Source: Butyrivibrio sp. AE2015
GTDB lineage: Bacteria > Bacillota > Clostridia > Lachnospirales > Lachnospiraceae
Assembly: GCF_000420825.1 (NCBI RefSeq)
Contig: NZ_ATVR01000001.1
Location: 186,001-250,000 of the forward strand
Direction: 5' to 3'
Length of the DNA: 64,000 nt
In this document: one piece after another, positions 24,050-31,834 of the stretch
Position numbering within the stretch: position 1 is the first letter of the stretch
Layout: each line of letters starts with the position of its first letter
The notes under the pieces: model-generated
What the model was told of the DNA's origin: nothing
The model's database searches: none
The model's input: only the letters and a program-made list of their open reading frames with translations
Translations under genes and position numbers: made by a program

Positions 24050-26449
24050 ATGAACGCAAAAGCATTACACGTACTTGAGTACGATAAAATAATAGAAAAA
24101 CTGGCGGATCACGCCACATCGGAGCCTGGAAGAAAGCTCTGCAAAGAGCTCGTTCCTTCTTCAGATATAAATGAGATAAGGAATAATCAGAAAAAGACCT
24201 CTGATGCCATTTCAAGAATATTCAAAAAGGGATCCACTTCTTTTGGTGATAACAGGAACTTTGAGGGAACTCTTAAGGCACTTAAGATAGGAAGCGCTCT
24301 TGAGCCGGTGTCACTTTTGAGGATAGCTGCATTTCTCGACAATGTTAACAGGGTAAAGACCTATGGAAGACCCACAAGAGATGACGAGACAGGGGACTCT
24401 CTCACAGAGTCTTTTGAACTTCTTGAGCCCCTTACTTTTGTGTCAGCTGAGATCAGAAGATGCATAGTGTCTGAGGATGAAATAAGCTCTGATGCAAGCC
24501 CTGCGCTCAAGCATATCAGAAGAGGCATAATGCTCACCAATGACAGAATACATGAGCAGCTTGGCAGGATGCTTAATGGCTCAATGAGGACATATCTTCA
24601 GGATGCTGTTGTCACCATGAGGGACGGCAGGTACTGCATTCCCGTTAAAGCGGAGTACAAATCACAGATAAATGGTATTGTTCACGATCAGTCTTCATCC
24701 GGTTCAACTCTTTTCATAGAGCCGGCAGCAGTTGTAGAGCTTAACAATAAGCTCAGAGAAATGGGTCTTCAGGAAAGTGCTGAGATTGAAAAGATCCTGC
24801 TAGAGCTCAGCCTTAAAGTTGCAGAGCACATAGATTCAATCAAGTACAACGCTGATATCATGACTGATCTTGATTTCATTTTTGCAAAGGCTTCCTATGC
24901 GCTTGAGATAAATGGAACAACACCTGTTTTCAATGACCAGCATGCATTTGATATCAAGAAGGGAAGACACCCTCTTATTGCAAAAGATAAGGTGGTTCCT
25001 ATTGACGTTTATGCCGGAAGAGATTTCGACATGCTCATTATCACAGGTCCAAACACAGGTGGTAAGACTGTTACCCTTAAGACTGTAGGTCTTTTGACAC
25101 TTATGGGACAGGCCGGACTTGCAATCCCTGCAGGGGATAAGTCAGAACTGTCAGTGTTTAATGAGGTCTTTGCTGATATTGGAGATGAGCAGAGTATTGA
25201 GCAGTCTCTTTCTACCTTCTCATCACATATGACCAATACAGTATCGATTCTTGAAAAAGCTGATGAGAATTCACTTTGTCTTTTTGATGAATTGGGAGCA
25301 GGTACTGACCCCACAGAGGGAGCGGCTCTTGCCATATCAATACTTAACGACCTGCACAGCAGAAGGATAAGGACACTTGCAACAACTCACTATAGCGAGC
25401 TTAAGGTTTATGCCCTTAACACTCCCGGAATTAAGAATGCCAGCTGTGAATTTGATGTAGAGTCACTGAAACCAACCTACAAGCTTCTTATCGGAATTCC
25501 CGGAAAGAGTAATGCCTTTGCCATCTCTTCAAAGCTTGGGCTTCCAGACAGGATAATCGAAGCCGCTAAGGAGCAGATCAGCACTGAGGATAAGCGCTTT
25601 GAAGATCTTTTGGCTGACCTGGAGAAGAGCAGAAAGATCATTGAGAATGAGCGACTTGAGATTTCCGAGTACAAAAAAGAAGTTGAGCAGCTTAAGTCTC
25701 AGCTTGAGGAAAAGACTGAAAAGCTCGACAGCCGCAAGGATGACATCATAAGAGAGGCCAACGAAGAGGCCAGGGCTATTTTGCAGGAAGCAAAGGATCT
25801 TGCTGATGAGACCATAAGGACTTTCAGAAAAGCAGGACCAAACGCGTCAATTCAGGACCTTGAGAGAGCAAGGACCAATGTCGGACAAAAGATATCTGAC
25901 AAAAATAAGGCGATTTCCAAGAAGGCTGAAAAGGCAAAAGAAACTCATCCTATATTAAAAGAGTCTCAGCTTAAGCTTGGGGAGTCAGTAAAGATCGTAT
26001 CCATGGGACTTAAAGGAACAGTCAGCTCTAAGCCTGACAAGGATGGCAATCTCTATGTGCAGTGCGGAATCATGAGGACCAAAGCCAACATCAGGGATCT
26101 GGTTCTTATAAAGGATGATGATGCCAAGACGGCTATGAAGAAGTTCTATGGCAGGACAAGCGGAAGTTCAGGTTCAAAGATGGATCTTTCACGTGCTGCC
26201 AGCATCAGGACGGAGATAAATCTTATCGGTAAAAACAGCGACGACGCCATTGCGGCTCTTGATAAGTATCTGGATGATGCCTACATGTCACATCTTAACA
26301 ATGTAAGAGTTGTTCATGGTAAGGGTTCAGGTATCCTTAGGCAGGCAGTACATAATTATTTGAAGGGCGTTCCTTACGTGAAGTCCTTTAAACTTGGGGA
26401 ATTCGGCGAAGGCGATGCCGGTGTTACAATAGTAACTTTTATTAAATAA
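24050..26449 (+). CDS. mutS2: MutS2 family protein (ATPase with Smr nuclease domain)
   Basis: A 799-residue MutS2. Unlike mismatch-repair MutS, these proteins act on recombination intermediates or, in B. subtilis, on collided ribosomes. It has the core clamp region, a Walker A site TGPNTGGKTVTLKT near residue 335, SSHMTNTVSIL, the Walker B site SLCLFDELGAGTDPTEGAAL, a long coiled coil (about 510-640), a KOW-like stretch (VKIVSMGLKGTVSS) and a C-terminal Smr domain with VVHGKGSGILRQAV. The length is typical. AAGGAC precedes ATG 24050. The two-component genes follow closely. Confidence 0.97.
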   Translation: MNAKALHVLEYDKIIEKLADHATSEPGRKLCKELVPSSDINEIRNNQKKTSDAISRIFKKGSTSFGDNRNFEGTLKALKIGSALEPVSLLRIAAFLDNVNRVKTYGRPTRDDETGDSLTESFELLEPLTFVSAEIRRCIVSEDEISSDASPALKHIRRGIMLTNDRIHEQLGRMLNGSMRTYLQDAVVTMRDGRYCIPVKAEYKSQINGIVHDQSSSGSTLFIEPAAVVELNNKLREMGLQESAEIEKILLELSLKVAEHIDSIKYNADIMTDLDFIFAKASYALEINGTTPVFNDQHAFDIKKGRHPLIAKDKVVPIDVYAGRDFDMLIITGPNTGGKTVTLKTVGLLTLMGQAGLAIPAGDKSELSVFNEVFADIGDEQSIEQSLSTFSSHMTNTVSILEKADENSLCLFDELGAGTDPTEGAALAISILNDLHSRRIRTLATTHYSELKVYALNTPGIKNASCEFDVESLKPTYKLLIGIPGKSNAFAISSKLGLPDRIIEAAKEQISTEDKRFEDLLADLEKSRKIIENERLEISEYKKEVEQLKSQLEEKTEKLDSRKDDIIREANEEARAILQEAKDLADETIRTFRKAGPNASIQDLERARTNVGQKISDKNKAISKKAEKAKETHPILKESQLKLGESVKIVSMGLKGTVSSKPDKDGNLYVQCGIMRTKANIRDLVLIKDDDAKTAMKKFYGRTSGSSGSKMDLSRAASIRTEINLIGKNSDDAIAALDKYLDDAYMSHLNNVRVVHGKGSGILRQAVHNYLKGVPYVKSFKLGEFGEGDAGVTIVTFIK

Positions 26450-26465
26450 ATTTTTGGGGGAAAAG

Positions 26466-27167
26466 ATGGTTAGCAAACAGAAAATTCTTATAGTTGATGA
26501 TGACAACAACATTGCAGAGCTCATATCTTTGTATCTGGTAAAAGAGTGCTTTGAGACAAAGATATGCAATGACGGCGAATCTGCGATCAACACTTTTGAC
26601 ACATTTAAACCAAATCTCATTTTGCTTGATCTGATGCTTCCGGGAATTGACGGATACCAGGTCTGCAGAGAGATAAGGACCAGGTCACAGACACCTATCA
26701 TCATGCTTTCCGCAAAGGGAGAGGTGTTTGATAAGGTCCTCGGTCTTGAGATGGGCGCTGACGATTACATGGAGAAGCCCTTTGATTCAAAAGAACTGGT
26801 GGCAAGAGTAAAGGCGGTATTAAGGCGCTTTAAGCCTCAGGTTCAGGAAGCTCCTGAGTCTAATGACAAGGTAGTAAGATATCCTGATCTTGAAATCAAT
26901 ATGACCAATTATTCGGTAAATTACATGGGCGAGCGTGTGGATATGCCACCTAAGGAGCTTGAGCTTTTATACTTCCTTGCAGCTTCACCAAACCACGTGT
27001 TTACACGAGAGCAGCTTCTTGATCAGATCTGGGGCTATGAATATGTTGGCGATACCAGAACTGTAGATGTACATATAAAAAGACTTCGTGAGAAATTAAG
27101 CGATCACGAGAACTGGCGTCTTGCAACAATCTGGGGAATAGGATACAAGTTTGAGGTAACAGAATAA
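26466..27167 (+). CDS. OmpR/PhoB-family response regulator
   Basis: A 233-residue DNA-binding response regulator. The receiver domain has the acidic pair in ILIVDDDNN, the phospho-acceptor Asp in NLILLDLMLPGIDGYQ and the conserved Lys in MEKPFDSKELVARV. The winged helix is at about 130-230 (FTREQLLDQIWGYEYVGDTRTVDVHIKRLR). I chose ATG 26466, which has GGGGG 5 bases upstream; a TTG at 26454 has none. The stop abuts the ATG of the kinase gene with no gap, a standard coupled pair. The target genes are unknown. Confidence 0.96.
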   Translation: MVSKQKILIVDDDNNIAELISLYLVKECFETKICNDGESAINTFDTFKPNLILLDLMLPGIDGYQVCREIRTRSQTPIIMLSAKGEVFDKVLGLEMGADDYMEKPFDSKELVARVKAVLRRFKPQVQEAPESNDKVVRYPDLEINMTNYSVNYMGERVDMPPKELELLYFLAASPNHVFTREQLLDQIWGYEYVGDTRTVDVHIKRLREKLSDHENWRLATIWGIGYKFEVTE

Positions 27168-28604
27168 ATGAAGAGAACTCTTTATCTGAAGTTTCTTCTT
27201 GCCTATCTTCTGTTTGGTGTATTCGGGTTTGTTATTGTTGCCACATTCGTTTACAGCATGACCTATGAGAGACTGCGAAGAGATAAAACTGACAACATGT
27301 ATCAGGTTGCCACTCAGATTGCAAACACGTACGCGGCAGATCTTTACAATAGTGAAACTTCGCTGGAAGCAGTACATACACAAATGGTCACATTGTCCAA
27401 ATATATGGATAATGAACCCATATGGATAATCAACCCTTCAGGCAGACTTGTCCTTGATTCGTCGAGAGTAATAGGACCCGGAGATGAAATAGTGATAGAA
27501 GGCTTTAATCCTTCTGCGCTTGGCGGGTCATACTATACGACCGGCAATTTCTGGGGCTCTTTTAACGAAGATGTCATAAGTGTATTTGCGCCCATAACTG
27601 CCAACTATAAGGTTCAGGCGTATGTCGTTATTCATGAACCTGTATCGGACCTGGTGGAATCGGCCAATGAATTTTTGAATATATCCTACCTTATGCTGAT
27701 AGTTCTTTTCCTGTTGTCCCTGATAATCCTTATCTTTTTTACGGAGCTTGTATATATTCCGCTCAGAAAGATAACCAAGGCGACGGAGCAGTACGCAGCA
27801 GGAAATATGGGATATGAATTTTCGGTTGAGTCTGAAGATGAAATGGGATATCTGGCAGCATCTCTGTCTTATATGGCGGGCGAAATTGCACGCGCAGAGG
27901 ATGATCAAAAGAAATTTATTGCCAATGTTTCTCATGATTTCAGGTCTCCGCTTACATCTATCAGAGGATATCTGGTTGCAATGCAGGATGGCACAATCCC
28001 GCAGGAGATGCACGAGAGATACCTTGGAATTGTAATCAATGAAACTGACAGGCTGACCAAACTTACCAATGAGCTTCTTACCCTGAACAACTTAAACACA
28101 AAGGGTATGATGCTCAACAAATCTGATTTTGATATAAACCAGACTATCAGGAAAGTCGCAGAGTCTTTTGAAGGAACCTGCAGAAATAAAAAGATTGCCA
28201 TTGAGCTGATCCTTACAGATGAGAAGATGCTGGTAAATGCGGATGTGGATAAGATCCAGCAGGTGCTCTATAATCTTGTGGATAACGCCATAAAATTCAG
28301 TCATCATGATTCATCGATCAAGATTGAAACCACAGAGAAACACAGCAAGGTTTTCGTTTCAGTCAAGGACAGCGGAATTGGAATTCCCAAAGAGGATCAG
28401 AAACTTATTTTTGACAGATTCTATAAATCTGATTCTTCAAGAGGAAAGGATAAGAAGGGCACAGGCCTTGGCCTTTCTATCGTAAAAGAAATAATAAAGG
28501 CCCACGAAGAAAATATTAATGTTATCAGTACTCCGGGCGTTGGAACAGAGTTTATCTTTTCACTTCCAAAGTCTGCAGTAATGGATGCTGATGACGAGGA
28601 GTAA
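27168..28604 (+). CDS. Membrane sensor histidine kinase
   Basis: A 478-residue kinase. It has TM1 at about 7-29, an extracellular sensor of about 135 residues, TM2 at about 168-190 (YLMLIVLFLLSLIILIFFTE) and a HAMP linker (YIPLRKITKATEQYAAGNMG). The dimerisation/phospho-acceptor domain has its His in ANVSHDFRSPLTSIRGYL. The ATPase domain has N (LVDNAIKFSHH), G1 (VKDSGIGIPKEDQKLIFDRF) and G2 (GTGLGLSIVKEI) boxes. It partners with the preceding regulator. The order mutS2-RR-HK-trmL, with tiny gaps, suggests a long transcript. The signal sensed is unknown. Confidence 0.96.
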   Translation: MKRTLYLKFLLAYLLFGVFGFVIVATFVYSMTYERLRRDKTDNMYQVATQIANTYAADLYNSETSLEAVHTQMVTLSKYMDNEPIWIINPSGRLVLDSSRVIGPGDEIVIEGFNPSALGGSYYTTGNFWGSFNEDVISVFAPITANYKVQAYVVIHEPVSDLVESANEFLNISYLMLIVLFLLSLIILIFFTELVYIPLRKITKATEQYAAGNMGYEFSVESEDEMGYLAASLSYMAGEIARAEDDQKKFIANVSHDFRSPLTSIRGYLVAMQDGTIPQEMHERYLGIVINETDRLTKLTNELLTLNNLNTKGMMLNKSDFDINQTIRKVAESFEGTCRNKKIAIELILTDEKMLVNADVDKIQQVLYNLVDNAIKFSHHDSSIKIETTEKHSKVFVSVKDSGIGIPKEDQKLIFDRFYKSDSSRGKDKKGTGLGLSIVKEIIKAHEENINVISTPGVGTEFIFSLPKSAVMDADDEE

Positions 28605-28609
28605 TTTAA

Positions 28610-29104
28610 ATGCATATAGTTTTACATCAGCCGGAGATACCACAGAACACCGGAAACATCGGAAGAACATGCGTTGCAACAAACACAAGTCTTCATCTTA
28701 TTGAGCCACTTGGCTTTAGTATCAATGAAAAGGCACTTAAAAGAGCGGGGATGGACTACTGGCCTAAGCTTGACGTTACCAAATATATTGACTACGAAGA
28801 TTTCAAGGCAAAGCATCCGGGAGCCAGGATCTGGTATGCTACGACAAAGGCAAAACACTCTTATACCGATGTTTCTTTTGGCATGGATGATTATATAATG
28901 TTCGGCAAAGAAAGCGCCGGAATTCCAGAGGAGATACTGGTGGACAACGAAGAAACCTGCATTCGAATCCCCATGGGAGAGGACATAAGGTCTTTGAACC
29001 TGTCTAATTCAGTAGCGATAGTTTTATATGAAGCCCTCAGGCAGAATGATTTTAAAGGGCTTGAGAGAGAAGGCGAACTTCACAGGCTTCATTGGAAAGA
29101 GTGA
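28610..29104 (+). CDS. trmL: tRNA (cytidine(34)-2'-O)-methyltransferase
   Basis: A 164-residue SPOUT methyltransferase that 2'-O-methylates the wobble base of certain leucine tRNAs. The signatures are HQPEIPQNTGNIGRTC near the N-terminus, MFGKESAGIPEEIL in the middle and IRSLNLSNSVAIVLYEAL at the knot near the C-terminus. The length fits TrmL exactly. GAGGAG precedes ATG 28610 by a few bases, only 5 bases after the kinase stop. rlmD follows after 4 bases, so the two RNA methylation genes are probably co-expressed. Confidence 0.95.
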   Translation: MHIVLHQPEIPQNTGNIGRTCVATNTSLHLIEPLGFSINEKALKRAGMDYWPKLDVTKYIDYEDFKAKHPGARIWYATTKAKHSYTDVSFGMDDYIMFGKESAGIPEEILVDNEETCIRIPMGEDIRSLNLSNSVAIVLYEALRQNDFKGLEREGELHRLHWKE

Positions 29105-29108
29105 TTGT

Positions 29109-30635
29109 ATGGGAAAAGTAACAAAGACAGATTGCAAATATCAAAAAGATGATCTGCTTACGGTAGAAATAACTGACATAGGAAATGACGGAGAGGGCAT
29201 AGGCAAGGTTGACGGCTATACCCTCTTTATTAAAGATGCGGTAATAGGTGATAAAGTTAGTGCCAAGATAATGAAGGCAAAAAAGAACTATGCCTATGCT
29301 CATTTGGAGAAGGTTTTGGAGCCATCTGTGCACAGGCAGGAAGCAAGATGTCCTATTGCGAGACAGTGCGGCGGATGCCAGCTTCAGAACATGACCTATG
29401 AGAGGCAGCTTGAGTTTAAGCAGAATAAGGTATGGAATAATATTGTTCGCTTAGGCGGATTTGACGAGTCTTTTATCGATAGCATCATGGAGCCAATAAT
29501 CGGTATGGAGGAGCCTTGGCGATACAGGAACAAGGCCCAGTACCCAATTGGAACCGGCAAGAATGGAAAGCCTGTTGCAGGCTATTATGCAGGAAGAACC
29601 CACAGTATTATTCCAGTGGATGACTGTTTTATCGGAGTTGAGGAAAATAAAGAGATTCTTAATGTTGTGCTTGCACACATGGAAAAACATGGAATTGCAG
29701 CTTACGATGAGGCGACAGGCAAGGGGCTTGTAAGGCATGTTCTCATAAGGAAGGGCTTTACAAGCGGACAGATCATGGTGTGCCTTGTTATTAACTATAG
29801 AGGAAAAGCTGTTGGAAATAGCAATGAATTTATAGCGGCTCAGAATGAGCTTGTTAAGAAACTCCAGAATATTAACGGTATGACCAGCATTTCTGTCAGC
29901 ATAAACACTGATAAGACCAACGTTATTATGGGAACAGAGATCCATACTATCTGGGGAAAGGACACAATCTCAGATACTCTGTGCGGTCTTGAGTTTGAGA
30001 TTTCACCTCTTTCTTTTTACCAGGTTAATCCAAAGCAGGCTCAAAGGCTTTACGAGCAGGCAATTACCTATGCCGGCTTAACAGGGAATGAGACGGTATG
30101 GGATCTTTACTGCGGAATTGGAACTATATCTCTGGCTATGGCAAAGACTGCAGGGAAAGTCTACGGCGTAGAGATCATTCCTGATGCAATTGAAGATGCC
30201 AAGCGAAATGCTAAGCGAAACGGCCTTGATAACGCGGAGTTTTTCTGCGGAAAGGCAGAGGAAGTGCTTCCGGAATTCTATGAGAGGCTAAGTAAGGAAG
30301 CCAAGAACGACGGAACAATCGCGGAAGCAGGTATGAGTGGCGAAGAAGACCATGTGAAAGCTCTCCATCCTGATGTGATAGTCGTAGATCCGCCTCGCAA
30401 GGGCTGTGATGAGAAGTGCCTTGAGACGATGCTCAAGATGAGCCCTGACCGCATTGTATATGTCAGCTGTGATTCAGCAACCCTCGCCAGAGACCTGCGC
30501 ATTCTTGCTGATGGCGGCTACGCACTCAATAAGATCCGTGCCTGCGATATGTTCAGTTGGTCCGGCCATGTTGAGACTGTCGTTGCACTATCTAATGGCC
30601 CACTTGGGGACGGGGTTAGTGGGTCATTATTCTGA
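29109..30635 (+). CDS. rlmD: 23S rRNA (uracil(1939)-C5)-methyltransferase-type enzyme
   Basis: A 508-residue RlmD/RumA-family m5U methyltransferase. It has an N-terminal TRAM domain (VEITDIGNDGEGIGKVDGYT), a four-Cys iron-sulfur cluster region (ARCPIARQCGGCQLQNM) and a Rossmann SAM site (VWDLYCGIGTISLAMA). The catalytic part includes VDPPRKGCDEKC and VYVSCDSATLARDL with the catalytic Cys. ATG 29109 is preceded by GGAAAGAG; the in-frame ATG at 29028 lies inside trmL and is unlikely. The family normally ends soon after VETVVALS; here about 13 more codons and the stop come from the palindromic element at 30596. Whether the target is U1939 or another uracil cannot be told. Confidence 0.92.
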   Translation: MGKVTKTDCKYQKDDLLTVEITDIGNDGEGIGKVDGYTLFIKDAVIGDKVSAKIMKAKKNYAYAHLEKVLEPSVHRQEARCPIARQCGGCQLQNMTYERQLEFKQNKVWNNIVRLGGFDESFIDSIMEPIIGMEEPWRYRNKAQYPIGTGKNGKPVAGYYAGRTHSIIPVDDCFIGVEENKEILNVVLAHMEKHGIAAYDEATGKGLVRHVLIRKGFTSGQIMVCLVINYRGKAVGNSNEFIAAQNELVKKLQNINGMTSISVSINTDKTNVIMGTEIHTIWGKDTISDTLCGLEFEISPLSFYQVNPKQAQRLYEQAITYAGLTGNETVWDLYCGIGTISLAMAKTAGKVYGVEIIPDAIEDAKRNAKRNGLDNAEFFCGKAEEVLPEFYERLSKEAKNDGTIAEAGMSGEEDHVKALHPDVIVVDPPRKGCDEKCLETMLKMSPDRIVYVSCDSATLARDLRILADGGYALNKIRACDMFSWSGHVETVVALSNGPLGDGVSGSLF

Positions 30636-30661
30636 CCCCTTAACCCCGTCACTGGGGGCCA
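30596..30661. repeat. GC-rich REP-like palindrome at the 3' end of rlmD
   Basis: The left arm at 30596-30626 (core GGGGACGGGGTTAGTGGGTC) and the right arm at 30633-30661 are imperfect inverted copies separated by TTATTC. The shared core is GACGGGGTTA. The element is far richer in GC than its surroundings and supplies the last codons and the TGA of rlmD. It resembles short dispersed palindromes such as REP elements; that it is repeated elsewhere in this genome is inference. Confidence 0.68.
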
Positions 30662-30894
30662 ATTCCCTCTCTTTGGGCTGCAGTGGAAAGAATATGCAGA
30701 ATAAAAGATAGCCATACAGAAGAGTGCTGTTTATAAAAATGGGCAAATTTATGATTTGTTTCTATATGCGAAGTTAAAGTAAAATGAGCTTTTCTGCACT
30801 CAACCAGCGGTAGAGTTGCAGGAAATCAACCTACGGTTCGTGTAAAAATATGATGATACCGGCTATGTTTGAGTCATGAAAGGAGGTGCCCGAT
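30662..30894. other. Non-coding gap between rlmD repeat and HTH gene
   Basis: No convincing gene is seen here. One weak hairpin, GTAGAGTTG with CAACCTAC (bulged A), lies near 30810-30836. AGGAGG (30881-30886) belongs to the next gene. No clear promoter with good spacing could be chosen. Confidence 0.5.
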
Positions 30895-31509
30895 ATGGAT
30901 CAAATCAAAATTGGAAAATTCATAGCATCCTGCAGAAAGGAACAGGGCATGACTCAGGCAGTCCTTGCCGAGAAGCTCGGAATCAGTGACCGGGCGATAT
31001 CAAAATGGGAGACTGGAAAGTCTATGCCAGATTCCGGGATTATGTTGGAGCTGTGTGAACTTCTGAAAATTAACGTCAACGAACTCCTGTCGGGCGAAAG
31101 AATTATGGCAGAAGCATATGACAAACGGGCAGAAGAAAACCTGCTGGCAATGAGGCGGGAGGTTGAAGAAAAGAACAGGCAGATGCTTCAGACGGAATAC
31201 TGGATTGCGATTCCTGCCGTCATTGCCGGACTGATCATGGTGTTTGTGGCTTCATTTTTAGAGATGCCAGTCTGGCTGCGGATTGCACTTATCGTGTTTG
31301 CTCTAATAATGATATTTACGGTAGCTTTTATCGCTGTGGGCATTGAGCAAAAGGCCGGATACTATGAATGCCAGAATTGCCACCACAGATATGTACCTAC
31401 ATACTGGCAGACAAATCTTGCTATGCACATGGGACGGACAAGGTATATGAAATGCCCGGAGTGTGGAAAAAGAAGCTGGCAGAAAAAAGTTCTTACAAAA
31501 GAAGAGTAA
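30895..31509 (+). CDS. XRE-type HTH membrane protein with zinc ribbon
   Basis: A 204-residue protein. It has an N-terminal XRE helix-turn-helix (about 3-60: CRKEQGMTQAVLAEKLGISD, AISKWETGKSMPDS), a short charged helix, two hydrophobic segments (about 97-145) and a C-terminal four-Cys zinc-ribbon-like part (YECQNCHHRYVP, then MKCPECGKRSW). A DNA-binding domain tethered to the membrane together with a metal-binding tail is typical of some Lachnospiraceae proteins of unknown role. ATG 30895 has AGGAGG 8 bases upstream; a GTG at 30886 overlaps that site and is rejected. A strong terminator follows. Confidence 0.9.
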   Translation: MDQIKIGKFIASCRKEQGMTQAVLAEKLGISDRAISKWETGKSMPDSGIMLELCELLKINVNELLSGERIMAEAYDKRAEENLLAMRREVEEKNRQMLQTEYWIAIPAVIAGLIMVFVASFLEMPVWLRIALIVFALIMIFTVAFIAVGIEQKAGYYECQNCHHRYVPTYWQTNLAMHMGRTRYMKCPECGKRSWQKKVLTKEE

Positions 31510-31516
31510 GCAGACC

Positions 31517-31560
31517 AAGGCTCCTCGCTACTGATTAGGTTCAGTGGCAAGGAGCCTTTT
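31517..31560 (+). terminator. Terminator of the XRE/zinc-ribbon gene
   Basis: AAGGCTCCT (31517-31525) pairs with AGGAGCCTT around an inner stem ACTGA/TCAGT and is followed by TTTTT. Confidence 0.85.
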
Positions 31561-31585
31561 TATGCTTCGTGGTCGCCCATTAGTA

Positions 31586-31687
31586 TTTACGCGTGCTTAT
31601 AGCATTGTATATAATATCTTTGTTGTGACAATCTGGATAAATAGATGTCGCATTCTTGTCAGTTTGAAACTGATCGGAATGCTTTTT
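31586..31687 (+). ncRNA. Possible short RNA: promoter followed by strong terminator, no ORF
   Basis: TATAAT (31610-31615), with TTTACG 18 bases upstream, would start a transcript near 31622. A strong hairpin (GCATTC..GAATGC with inner CAGTT/AACTG, 31650-31682) and TTTTT end it about 65 bases later. No reading frame with a ribosome site lies between. It could be a small RNA, a leader attenuator or simply a second terminator. The rest of the gap up to 31834 is AT-rich and shows only the GGGGG site of the next gene. Confidence 0.3.
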
Positions 31688-31834
31688 GTATATTGATTTT
31701 AAGTTTACAGATAAATATTTTTATGATAAGATTCATTCGCATTTATAAAAAAAATATTAATAAATTCTAAACAGATATTTTATATTTTGGAAAGCGGATT
31801 TGTTTTGTTGACAAGTAACAGGGGGTAATTAACA

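Noticed and set aside
27528-28013. 161-codon minus-strand frame inside the histidine kinase gene
   Set aside because: The kinase frame has complete conserved motifs; the antisense frame has no family features and no ribosome site.
31650-31687. Riboswitch upstream of the adenylation enzyme
   Set aside because: Only one strong hairpin and no conserved aptamer features; distance to the start codon is about 150 bases of AT-rich sequence.
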